A stretch of DNA of 64,000 nucleotides, from positions 17,737,001-17,801,000 of the forward strand of contig OX387204.1 of NCBI GenBank assembly GCA_947561715.1, read 5' to 3'. The notes below the pieces were generated by a model. The model ran no database searches, was not told the origin of the DNA, and saw only the letters and a list, made by a program, of their open reading frames with translations. Numbering within the stretch: the first letter of the stretch is position 1; every line of letters begins with the position of its first letter. A program made the translations under genes and the position numbers. This document shows, piece by piece, positions 1 to 14,957 of the stretch. Origin of the DNA: Ascidia mentula. Taxonomy: Eukaryota; Chordata; Ascidiacea; Phlebobranchia; Ascidiidae.

Positions 1-532
1 TTCGGCCAACAACTGAATCCAGTGAGTTTAAGTAAATTTGTTTATTATTTTGTGAAAAAATTTTACTGTGACAGGGAATCAATTTTTTCTTCCTGCTGTG
101 CAATTTTCTAAAATTTTGTGGTGTACTTTTGTTTTTTTTGTCATGACTTGTTTTGTATAATTTGAGAATTTTTATGGTTGACAGGCAGTTTTCTTTTCTC
201 ACAATTGCTTATATTTTTTTCCCAATATTTATGATTTAAAATTCATGAGCAATAAAATGAAAGTTTACACAGCTATTGTAAACAGAACACATCAAACTTT
301 TAAGTAACTAATAATTTGTGTTCCATCTTTATGGTAAACATATTTAGTTGTTTGCAAACTTTGCAAATATTTACTTTTTCTCACAGTGGAAAAATTCTTT
401 GCCGATATTTGCGGCGAGTTTCGAATAGCAGATGTGATTAAAGAGGCAGCAGTTGTTGTGAATCTTCAACATCATGGTGTGCCACAAGCAACCCCACAAG
501 ATCTTGTCACCATTGATCAGATTAACTTTTGA
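1..532 (+). CDS. 3' terminal two exons of an unrecognised gene (partial)
   Basis: The window opens inside an exon (about 1-21) ending in a good donor (CCA|GTGAGT); a T-rich acceptor (ttttctcacag) at 386 opens the last exon, 387-532, ending in TGA at 530-532. The two pieces join in one frame (A|TG) and give about 53 residues: RPTTESMEKFF, then ADICGEFRIADVIKEA, then VVVNLQHHGVPQATPQDLV and a short tail. The composition and splice signals look like real coding sequence, but I do not recognise the family and assign no function. The body of the gene lies to the left of the window. An ordinary chance ORF is possible but the matching phase across the intron argues against it. Confidence 0.5.
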
Positions 533-2141
533 CTTGAAACATAAATTCTTAACTGCGTATTTCCAACTGGCTGGGCCACATATCATTGAACTATATTTTG
601 TCAATGCATGTTTTGTTAAAATTTCTAGCTTTTGTCTCAAAAACAAACAGTGCAAATTTATTGTGTAATGGAATCCCTTTATACTTACAAATAAGGGTTG
701 TTGTTGCTACTTCTTTTAATACTTTTGCTTAACTTTGTCATAAATTGTGTTACAAGGTTCTATTTTTTTAATTTGGCAGCTATGTAAGGCTTTTTGTCAT
801 GCGGTTTAGTGAAATTGTCTTCAGAATTTTATATTTTGCTAATTTGTCATTTCATGAAACATGAATATCGCCATTACTTGTTTTTTATTGTCCTGCATAA
901 AACAATCTTGAAGCACATGGGCATGTTGAACAATTGTTTTTTGATTCCTTCAGCATCTAAATGCTAAATATAATAAAAATTGTTCCATTAAGTTCACTTA
1001 TCTTCCAAATTTGTACTGGTGCCTTTGAGATATCTGCTTTGGCACTTTTTCAGCAACTAAATTTGATGCCATTGCAGAAGAGTTGGAACTTACAAAAAAA
1101 TGCAAATGAGTGGGTAGTTGAACGATTCATTTTTCTGCAAAATCCAGTTCTAATTTTTGTTGCTTTTTTTGTCCAAATATCGACTAACCAGGGGGGGGCA
1201 AATGCCTCCATGGGGTGGCTAAACCATTTTTCTAGTGACTAATTTTGTTTAAAATTTGTTGATCTGGAATGGATCTTTCATAAAATCACGAATGATTGGC
1301 CACTTAAACGATACATTTTTCCACAAATACAGCCTGAATTTTGTGCACCAATTTCACCATAATTATCAGCACCCACCAACAAGTAAGTACCTGATTGAAA
1401 TAGCCCAAATCTGCACCAAACACCCTAAATTTCGCCATGTGTGCGACACGTATGTGCGCTCATTCAACCGAAAAATTGAGCCCTGTGCGTCACTGGTTTG
1501 CTCTGTGACGTGTCCTTTCCATTGTGACAAAGGTTTACAACCCCGCCACCGAAACTTGTTTTCATAGAAATACCAATATGCGTCCTTTAGTAGGTTTTAT
1601 GTTCCACCGTCGGTGCCGCTTGCAAATAAAGTCCTTACAACGTACATACATTGTGTCTGTTGTACTTTGTTTCATTGGGATTCGTCTTCATCCCGCTCTT
1701 GCGTTTGATTTGTCAACAGAGGTTATCAACCTCAAAATTTAAACGACAGATTTGGTGATAATACATGAACTATTGCAATAACCACTACCTTTTGCCATTT
1801 TTGTGCGGCTGGCAATTGAGTAACTGCGGTATCTTTCGGAAAGAAATTGAAAGCTCGATTCCACTAAAGATGAATGGAATGATGTATTGAATCGAAAGTT
1901 TCAGCAGCAAAAAATCTGTTGACGTGTGTTTGAAAAACAATTTTGCAGCCTACGGTTGAATGAGAACTTCCGATGGTTGCAGAAAACGATGAGTGGTCTG
2001 ACGACTTTAGAAAGTTTTAGTCGATTTGCAAAACATGACAACGAGTTACTGCGGAAAAGTTTGCGGTTTTGGAAGCATGAATGGAAAAGAATGTATTTGT
2101 ACAAAATTGGGGGTAAAAATTTTCTCTTCAATATTATTTCA
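533..2141. other. Intergenic, 3' flanks of two converging genes
   Basis: AT-rich, no coding exon, RNA gene or clear transposon seen. Open frames at 961-1242, 1256-1567 and 1926-2177 have no splice logic and no familiar motif. A short run of eight G at about 1191 is the only low-complexity feature. Confidence 0.5.
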
Positions 2142-5100
2142 CTACCAACAACATCCTTTTTTCTTGTGATCAGCTAGTGCCTGAATTTCCAACTCGATTG
2201 ATTCGGCGACAATGTTTGCACCAGGTGGCGCCAGAACGTCGTATTTTTCTGCCATTAAAAGCCTGTAGAAAATAACGCTGTTTAGTAAACTTAATAGGGA
2301 TCAAAAGTATTTGGTTTCTTACTTGGTTAGTAACTGAAACGCTTCTTCTACATTTTCTCCCGTTTTTGCGCTCACTAACGAAAATCCAGCTCCAATCTCT
2401 TCCGCCATCTTGCGGCCTGCTTTCCTGCTAATTTCGGGACTGCAGTCAAGTTTGTTTCCAATCAACATGACAACTGTGCGTGTTTTTGTTACCTAAAAAA
2501 TGTCATGTATGTTTTCAGTGTAACTGGACCATAGCATGTCTATCCAGCTGAGCTGTCGCAGCTTAGTCAATAGAGCAGTGACTCGGTGTGTGGAGGGTCG
2601 TGAGTTCAAACCCAACTGGAAGCGTGATTCTTCGTATATCTCAATACTGGCTTTAATCTAACGTGGCTGCGATATAATTTAACCGCATACTTGATATTGG
2701 CAGACGTTTTTTGTAAGTTGGCGGCTGTGCTAAGTGGGCATAGTGACTTCAAGATGCACACGATATATGGCCACATGCGGAAGGAATTCTTAAACGTTCT
2801 GGTAGCATTTTTTCGTGGGTATATTAAGCCTTTAGAAGCTTCATCTACTAAAATCTTCTGAAAGTACGTTTTGATTTTTGTATAAACTTTAATATAATAG
2901 CGAATCTTATCACAAAGTAAATAGTTTTCACTGCAGAATCCAATGAATTGGACCGTATAGCGACATCACCACATACCGTTCACAGACGATTCGAGTTTCT
3001 TTTACAGAGCTTAGCTAAGATATCATCAAAATATACCTCTGCACAACTGATCCAATGACGCACATTTTTTATGCTTTTCTCGTTTGTGACGTCATAAATC
3101 ATCATAATCCCGTCCGCTTTTCGAAAGTAAGATTTGGGGATGCTTCGGAAGCGTTCCTGTCCGGCCGTGTCCCATAATTGCAAGGTTGAAGTCCCGTTAT
3201 CGGTGGTCACGTCTTTAGTTTGATAAGTGATGTCTGGAAACAGTAAAGTGTGAATGCAAATCATGCAAGTGAGTGGGAGGCGAAAAACACCACCTATAGT
3301 TATGCATGAACGATTTGGGATGTTTTTACTAAAAAGGTTCGAACATTTTTTCCAAGATAATTTATTGTTTGAGTCATGTTTCACTTCATCAATATAAAGT
3401 TATTTAACATTTATAAAAGCCAGTAAATGTTTATACACAAGCAATTGCACTCCAGAACAGCAACTTCTGCGATTCGGCAATGTTCACAAAAAAATTTGGA
3501 ATGATCGTTTTATGCGCGCAAACCACCGCCTGCTTCTTTTTCTTCACTGGTAAATTCACAGAAGCACTAGCCAGCAAATGTTTTGTCTGTCATGATTAAA
3601 CATTTTCACGTTTATGCTGTGGCTGACAATGGGGTGAATTTATCAATCACATCACACACGCACGCTCACCCAATGTGGGATTTCGATCGCCAGAAAATTG
3701 ATTTTCACAAAAGCGTTGGATGAGACTCGTCTTCCCCACGTTTGAATCCCCGACCATGATTACTTTGTACGTGTCAGTCGCTGATTGGACGGCTGGTGTC
3801 TCTTCGTCACATTCATACTGGGGACTTTGCACTGCCAAGTTCTAAACGTAAAGGCCATGATCTCTGATACGTTCAGCGCCGCAGTACAAGAGTTAATACG
3901 CGTCAAAATTAGTTTTCTTTTAAAAATACGTTTTTAATCTAAGGCTTCATGCCAAGAGACAAAAATGGCATAAAATGAGTACCATGTTTGCATCATTGTG
4001 GCATTTCTCTCCATCGAGTAATCGTTGCCTGAAAAACATCCTTTTGTTAAAGAAGCAGCAGAAATTGGTTGGACTTTTCCATGGCTATATGCGTTATATG
4101 TTAGGCGCCCTCTCGGCTTAGTTGTAAATTATTAACGTTAAAAAAATTGCGGACAAATTTAAAACTCTTTGGGGTTCACTCAGCCAATTGGCAGATGCAC
4201 GAAAAGGTGTCTCGACTCAATTGGTTTTAACGTAGACAAGTGTTTTGCTGGCAACTGTTTAACAACACTAAGCCAATTTTTGTAATTGAATTACCCTTTG
4301 TTGGTTTATCAAAGTAACCCAAATTTTTCTCTTATACGGGGGAAATATATCGTGTTTTAGAACGCATGAAAGTTTTATCCCAATTATTCAAGGTCATCTG
4401 TCCATTTATACGAACTTTAGGTGTTCCAGTTGGATGTCTGTTGAGGAATTATCTCGGAGGTTTTCCTGCTTTTGTGCAACCGCGTCTTGGAACTCGCGAA
4501 CGATTTCCCTTTTCTCGATTTCGGCTTTCTCGTGCAGCTTTACACAGAGTTCCTGCGAGCGCTGCAGACTGTCCAATGACACGGAGAGTTGCATGTGTAG
4601 TCTGTGGTTTTCCTTTAAATCAATACATACATGTATTAGGCCTTTCTTAGGAGATGGAAACAGTTTCGGCCTACAAGGTCTCATCAGTGCAGTTGGTGAT
4701 TGTGGCACTGAGGTAGCTTTAAAACTAGCACCTAAGGCCTAAACAGTACGTTCACCTGTCCGCATCTCTTAATCATAATTATGGCTCTTTTGCATATATA
4801 TCTTATACTTTGACTTACATTCACTTACACAGTATCAAAAACTTTGTTACCGAAATTAATCAGTCTAATTATAAAAGAAAGAAACGTCTCCGAGGAGTGG
4901 CTAATACGGCTAAAATATTATTTTTACCCTATTGAATAAAGTGCAAACAGGGTTGGCGTGCTGACACGTATGCACATTTTCCACCACATTGTTGTACAGT
5001 TTTACCAAATGTCTGTTACCTGGAGCAAGTCGTCGTTTTCCACCTTCAGTTCGTTCTCTCGACAAGTTAACTCTTCGATCACCTTGTTAAGGTTTCGGAT

Positions 5101-7369
5101 ACTTTCGCTGCTCCTCTTCTCGCTTAAGTTTATGTCCGCCAGTTGGCGCTCGAGACCCCGTTTTCGTTCAGTGACGTCATCGAGTTCTTGTTGTTTCGCG
5201 TCGGTTTGTCGCCGTAACTCGTAGCGATATCTTTCTTCGCACTAAGGGTGTTAACGTGAACAACAACGTCAAGGTCAAGGTTAAGGTCTTGGTCAATAAG
5301 CTCAAGGTCAACAATGGCAGCGAGCATCGCTACGTTATAGGTGAAAACCGTAAATTATTGCGCAAAAATTTATTCAATATCTTGTGTTGAATTTTTTGAT
5401 CTAACCTGCTGGGCGTAAATCTGATTACCAACATGCAAATTCCAGTTACTAGGTTTAAAATGACGTTGATCAGTTTAACACATCGTTGATGTAATAGAAA
5501 ATACGTCACCAAGATAAATCAATAAATATTTTATGAGTGTTTACAGGCAGTTGCCAGGTAAATTCTATTCTACGGGCCATGTATCATCTAAATTGGAAAT
5601 ATTATCAATTACAGTTTTATGCTAAACATTCAGAACATTAAAAATGTATAAATCATGAAGCTTAACAAATCTTAAATGCAATTTCCCCCGTTATTTGCAA
5701 CAGATAGATCACACGATAACCATATATAAAAAAAATTTTCTAGTTTAAATTAAGATATCTATGGATTTATTACATTTTGATCCACATAGAAACAAAACAC
5801 CATCAAAGAAAAGTCAACTCCACCTCTGTTTTGATTCGTTCTCTTTCCTCTTCTAGAATCCGCTCAACATCAATGAATATTTGTTGCGCTTCACGTTCGC
5901 TTTGTTCTTTACTGAGAAAAAAATATGAAGGTTTTTGTCAACAGGTTGTCATAAACAGGATAAATTTTCACGCAAATGATTACGAGAAAAACAAAAAATA
6001 CGATTTTTCGTGTGTTTTTCCGAAATTGGCACTTTCTTGTGCAAATGTTAAGTTAAGGATATTTTCTTTTTATATACTTTGTACATAAAGACACATAGCT
6101 CTGATTAACTTTTTTTATGGTCAGTGCGCTTTGGCCTTTACCGCATTACTGTGCACATTTATACCTGGCAGCGTCAGTAACGTATTGTTTGACAACGTAG
6201 GATTACTCTTTGCACGCCTATAATCGGGTTGCGTCGTAACCATAGAAGTGCATGCTCTACGGACAACTTGTAATTAGTTGTCCAGTGGTATAATTTACTG
6301 CATGTCAACATATGGCACCGACCACCACCATAAAGTTTAGAAAATGAACTTGGGTAGCAGGGTCTGTAATGTTTCGTGCAACCACAGCATTTTACCTTTT
6401 CAATGCGATATTTTTGTCCCCACGAATTCTGTCCATTTCTCTAACCGCGTTGTCAAGGAAAAATTCGAAAGTGTCGAGAAGTTCTGGTTCGTCGCGACGA
6501 AGATGCGTCCACAGACCTTGCAGGTTCTCCTGTCTGTAAAAGAGTGTTATACAGGTCGGAGTTTTTGGAAGTACCCGATAATTTACCCGAAATTCATCAT
6601 ATCGGTTATAAACTTGTTTCTGTCTGTTTTCCCGTCAAATGTAGGAGTTGTGTTTCAGTTCATGTGACGTAGATATGATTAACTATGCTGCCGTTCTGCA
6701 CGACGAGCACCACAAATAATGTTTGTGTGTTTAATATAAATTTCCTTAGTTTTTTATTCTTACGGTTTGCGCATAAATGAACAACGGAAATAAAAAAAAA
6801 TATTTGATGCTTTTTAGACTATAAGGGAACACCACAAACACTTTGGCGACCATTACGACACAAAAATGTTGGTGTAACCAGCAACCTTAAAAATAATATG
6901 TGGTTTTGAGTATGAAAGGCAATATTAAAAATCAACACCGATTTTTGACAAGTAACTCTTTAAAACATGCCCCAAGTATCTGTTAAGTTAAATGTAAAGC
7001 TATGATGAATCGTTTGTGATAACATTAGGTTGTACGAAACCTATAACACCCAAAGTCATTATTTGCTTTCATTACGAACTGAACGGCAACCGTTAGACGC
7101 AATCAAACAGTCGTAATATCATTAGGGGACTCGCAAAAAGAAGACATTTACTCAGTGATTTACAACTTGCGAAGGGACGAGTATAATTTCGACCTCGTGT
7201 TGTCGATCGATGACACCTGATTTGCCAACTCGATCTACACAGAGCTTTACTTAACTCACCTTTGAAGCAAGGTCTCCGCTTTAATTGTGTTTAGGAATTG
7301 CATCCACTCTTCTTGTTCGCTGTCATAGCCCTCGCCTTCGTAAAACGTGTCATCTTCGTACGAGTACAT
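2142..7369 (-). CDS. Coiled-coil large Rab GTPase (CRACR2A/EFCAB4B-RASEF/Rab44-like)
   Basis: Nine exons in consistent phase: 7260-7369, 6396-6533, 5824-5911, 5020-5241, 4412-4612, 3670-3841, 3037-3233, 2323-2492, 2142-2262; about 472 aa. Residues 1-260 are acidic and helical: [14 protein letters not shown] followed by [16 protein letters not shown], like the segment after the EF-hands of CRACR2A, then heptad-rich coiled coil. The C-terminal 180 residues are a Rab domain: P-loop GDSNVGKTS, switch [22 protein letters not shown] (close to RASEF), GNKLD, SAK, and a prenylatable end KKKGCCW. Family members couple calcium to vesicle transport and bind membranes through the lipidated tail. The ATG at 7369 follows CCAAG; no EF-hand exon was found upstream, so either the gene lacks it or the N terminus is incomplete. 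CRACR2A versus RASEF orthology is not settled. Confidence 0.8.
2557..2800 (+). repeat. tRNA-derived SINE-like element in Rab-gene intron
   Basis: An A-box-like string (agcttagtcaatagagcag, 2559-2577) and, 20 nt later, a B-box-like string (ggtcgtgagttcaaaccca, about 2596-2614) have the spacing of an internal pol III promoter. The sequence then runs into a non-tRNA tail. Part of the tail (ctaagtgggcat) recurs at about 63.6 kb. It lies in the intron between the last two Rab-core exons. Confidence 0.55.
4650..4810. repeat. Head-to-head relics of a hammerhead-bearing repeat
   Basis: On the - strand, 4694 down to about 4652 reads AACTGCA, CTGATGA, a five-base stem II (GACCT/AGGCC, one mismatch), GAAA; the 3' half of stem I is missing. 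On the + strand, 4708-4805 aligns by eye with the 3' part of the 47.3-kb ribozyme repeat (AAACAGT, CACCTGTC, then TATGGCTCTTTTGC). It sits in an intron of the Rab gene. Confidence 0.55.
5256..5312. repeat. Short CAAGGT minisatellite-like tract
   Basis: Irregular repeats of a six-base unit (caaggt / ttaaggt / caaggtc) lie in the intron just upstream of the 5020-5241 exon of the Rab gene. Confidence 0.5.
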
Positions 7370-9456
7370 CTTGGTCGCATATCACACAGTATGGTGGACT
7401 ACGCTCCAGAAATTACCCAAAAGTCCTTCAAATTTAATCAAAAGTATATGGTTAAAATCTTATCGCATACACGCAAAGGCAAAACAAAAAACAGTTTTCA
7501 GTGAAATTTCAATTCAATAAAAAAATACGTTGGCCAATTTCTTTTCATGCAGATTCTTTTTCTTCTGCCGTTGTTTCGAGCAAGACATTTGCGCTTGCGT
7601 TATTTAACTCTTATGTGTTTGCTGTTTTGAAACGCAATTTCCTATATCCCTGTCAACGACGTTATAAAATTGCGACAGTTCCTTGCACAAAGCCCTGTAA
7701 AATATACCTGAATAATCCTTAAAAAGTATCTAAACTTTGCAAAGTTAATTGTAAGAAGGTGTGTGTCACTACCTGGTGTCAGCAGTAACTTAAAGTCGGA
7801 TACGATTCTCTGAGTGGTTTACGCTGCATATTGATCGCAACCTTATCCACGAAAACAACACGCACATTAGTATGAGAAAACTCCAAGCGAAGAACACGCG
7901 AACGATCAGGCCGAGCTGAGAAGTGGCGGGCATTCTTGCAGTACCATTGATTTTTACTTTCCTGTGCTCTTGGACCACCTCTCCCCGGGGTTGGCGGCCC
8001 GTCATTAATATTGCATTGCGGCTTCCTAGCGCCACGTTTGTCGTACGAGCAGTTTAAACTTGCCAAAGATGGGCAACAAAGATGAACTTTGGTAACACGT
8101 AGGCCTAACAGCCATTTTCGGTTTCGTGTAATGGTCCATGTATTTTAGTTCACTCGTTTTCTACTTTCAGCTGCCATATGTAACTATGATTGTGATTACA
8201 TAAAACTTACAGACGCGGTTCTATTTTTGCTTTGCAATCAAAGATTTAAAATTTAAAATTTTTGGTACTACACAATTTTTAAGCATATAGTGTCTTTATT
8301 GCCAGTGCTATGAGGTGCATTTGCATTTTTTATAGCAGAAGAAATAAACCCTAACAACATATTTGCACTTTGCCCGTAAATGTTCTCCGACTCCAAATGA
8401 GACCACCAATGCGACCAGTCATGCAAACTGTCTATTTTGTATGCCAATAAAGTCACGAAGGGATATTGAACAGGCTGCAGTTAGACAATCACAACGTTTT
8501 TCTACAAATGTTAAAATCACCAAATTTCTACATTTTTTTTTTATAAAACCATGATTTTTTACTTCTCATGTGTAATCCAAGTGATGCAATCGCAATCGTT
8601 TGGGTAACTCATTAATACGACGTGGTTTGGTTCTGATTGTGCAATAAGTGGAAATTATCAGTTGGTTTCACACAAGTCAAACTAAACTGCTGTTCGTAGA
8701 TTTAAAATCCCAGCTCTGCATGGATTTTATTAGTCCAATCAACGATTCCGAAAGTCTATTTATTGTCATTAAAAATTACTTCCCAATTTTATTATTGCAG
8801 CTAAAATATGCAAGTGACTTGATCGAACCGTTGTGATTTTACCACCAGCTGTTTATCTCCGTTCAACACGTGACAAAAAAATTGCATGGAAATGTCTGAG
8901 AAGTTATTCAGCGATAAAAATTGGCAAAATATTTTATTTGATAAAGATGGTTATCCAATTTACTTAACCATATGATGTCTTAACTTAGCTCTATTGTAAA
9001 AGGACGTTAGTCATCTAAGACCTAACCTTGACCAGAGAAAGTCAATCACGAGAATCGAAGATATCTATCTGTCCAAAAAATATTACGAGACTCGAAGATA
9101 TCTGTCCAAAAAAATGTGCCAGAGTTAGTTTTATACTACCTCTGTCATTTAAAATACGAATAACTACGTTTTGTCTTTAAAACAACGTTAAAAAGCAACT
9201 ATATCAGTAATTACATCAGAATTACAGAGCTTCTAAGTGAGAACATATTCTTTATACAAAAACTTTATTGATGTACGATAGCTTTTATTGCAACATCACA
9301 ATTTTTGTCGTACAGGCTTTACACTTTGTTTAAATCCTGTAGTTTTGTTGTAGTAAACATTTCATATCACTAAGCGGATTTTAGTTTTACTTTAAAACAC
9401 AAAAGTTTGTCTGTGAGGCGTTTTGTGAAAAACTGCTTACAGCGCATCATTTAAAG
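7370..9456. other. Divergent intergenic region between the Rab gene and ETF1
   Basis: This 2.1-kb gap must hold the promoters of both divergent genes. A 95-codon open frame (7779-8066, -) has no recognisable domain and no EF-hand. A degenerate tandem duplication of about 36 bp lies at 9049-9114 (cgaagatatct...gtccaaaaaa twice). I see no TATA-like element I would defend. Confidence 0.5.
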
Positions 9457-13441
<3,985 letters not shown>

Positions 13442-13892
13442 AAGTTCAACATATTGCCAGGGCACCAGCAGTGCTTCCCAAGTCCCAAGTGTACAGTTGT
13501 GGGTGTTGCTGAAGTGACCAACAGTTTGGTAAATCTTGATGCAGTTGTTATGACCATGCCTGGAAAAAGCCTTCCATTTGAAACAACTGCTCTTGTGTAT
13601 GTTTTAGTTAATTGTATTGGTGTTTTAAGTGGTTTTCATGTCACAGATCCCTAAATTTAACATTGTTTTTTTTGTCTTTTTGCAAAAATCAGTTCTCCTT
13701 CTCCAGGGGTTGCTTTCTGTTTAGTTAATACTGCACATGTGACGTTTGTATATGTGCTACTTGGCAGCATTTAATATATTTATTAAGAAATGGAACAGAC
13801 CAATTTATGTTATGGTTATGCACTCCTTAACTACCAAAACTAGCTGTGCATTGAAAAATATACTGCATTCAACTGTTTCGAATAGTGGAATT

Positions 13893-13898
13893 TTTATT
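13893..13898 (-). terminator. Candidate PTRHD1 poly(A) signal
   Basis: AATAAA on the - strand lies about 70 nt after the PTRHD1 stop codon. Confidence 0.5.
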
Positions 13899-13905
13899 AA
13901 GTTTC

Positions 13906-13915
13906 AATAAATAAA
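13906..13915 (+). terminator. Candidate ETF1 poly(A) signal (two overlapping AATAAA)
   Basis: aataaataaa lies about 465 nt after the ETF1 stop codon and is the first canonical signal downstream. Confidence 0.45.
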
Positions 13916-13969
13916 ACTTTCAAGAAGTAAAAAGGACCATCATCAGGCTGCGTTTGTGAAACAACAAGT

Positions 13970-14441
13970 TCATTTGAATAATTTACACTTTTTGAAATAA
14001 TTCTGCACAATATCTTTTTGGTATGGTTTGATGACCAAACAAGTTGGTGTATTTTCTGGTTGCTCAATCCAAAGCTTGTGGTCAATATTGTTTTGTTGAA
14101 GGGTTGCACCTAGTGCTCTCAATTGGTCTTCGTCCTTGGCCTAAAAAGAAATTGCCTGGTTTACAACATATTAGTGACTCCAAACTCTTTTGAATTGTTA
14201 AGAGTTTAAATTTATACCCACATGGCAACAGTCACAAAAACATTTTACAGACCTCCAGAACCACTTTCCGCATGTTATCCATGTCTTTCGTGTATTCAAT
14301 TACATTTTGATCATCTCTGTAAACCCACATTACAGCAGTACAAGCATGGCACGCTTGGGCCACCAGAGCCCCAACGGGCCAGTTTAAGACTCGAAACAAA
14401 TCTCCCCTTAGTATTACATATTGCACTAACGTACTGCCCAT
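13970..14441 (-). CDS. PTRHD1: Putative peptidyl-tRNA hydrolase PTRHD1
   Basis: Two exons, 14253-14441 and 13970-14140, give 119 aa. Residues 1-15 match the PTRHD1 start ([11 protein letters not shown]), then [16 protein letters not shown], the conserved Pth2-fold helix, and MRKVVLE. Exon 2 continues [19 protein letters not shown] and [20 protein letters not shown], ending in KKCKLFK. The human protein shares this order and length (about 140 aa, with a longer N terminus). Family members have the Pth2 fold; enzymatic activity of PTRHD1 itself is poorly established. A T-rich acceptor (tttgtttgcag) stands nine bases before the ATG, so the mRNA 5' end is formed by splicing, either from an upstream leader exon or by trans-splicing. 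Confidence 0.93.
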
Positions 14442-14957
14442 GCTATTCAACTGCAAACAAATATAATTGCACTAATTCACCAAAAACGGTACAGCTGGGG
14501 TTTTGCAAGTGATATAATATGGCTCTGTGCATTTATTTTTGCAAATAATACACAAATTAAGACATTTCTTTTGCAAAAAGCCTTTGCCAATTTCAACAAA
14601 ACTTTTTGTCAAACAGGAAGTTTTTTGCCAAATACACCAAAACACATTTTTCATACAGAAAAATATTTCGTGTTACAGATTCCTTTATCAGTTTATATGT
14701 TAAAATAATAAAATGAACTTAATGGATGGAAAAAATTCTTGTCACGTTGTACATAATTGTTTTGTTACATACAGCTATACTAATGCAATGCTCAAATTAA
14801 AGCAGTGAGATTTTGTAACTTCAAGCAACACAGAAAAGTTAAGGCAGAACACTCAAACACCTTTAACTTTCAACTTATGTATATTTGTACACAAATATAT
14901 TTGAAAAAAAACAGTTAAATAAGAAGCTTGTACAGGTAAAGTCATTTATTTTGGGGT
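14442..14957. other. Gap between PTRHD1 and TMEM129
   Basis: About 500 bp of AT-rich sequence between two genes of the same strand. No exon or repeat seen. It would contain the TMEM129 3' UTR and either a PTRHD1 promoter or, in an operon, only a processing site. Confidence 0.45.

Larger units (their letters stand above)
13442..13969. other. Overlapping convergent 3' regions of ETF1 and PTRHD1
   Basis: After the ETF1 stop the first good poly(A) signals on the + strand are the overlapping AATAAA pair at 13906-13915. On the - strand, the first AATAAA after the PTRHD1 stop is at 13893-13898. If both are used, the two 3' UTRs overlap by some tens of bases. No gene in between. Confidence 0.5.

Noticed and set aside
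2557-2630. tRNA gene
   Set aside because: A- and B-box-like strings are present but no cloverleaf with acceptor stem can be drawn, and a tail shared with other loci follows; it fits a tRNA-derived SINE.
13930-13960. CTGATGA in the PTRHD1 3' UTR (- strand)
   Set aside because: No stem II, no properly placed GAAA, no stem I partner.
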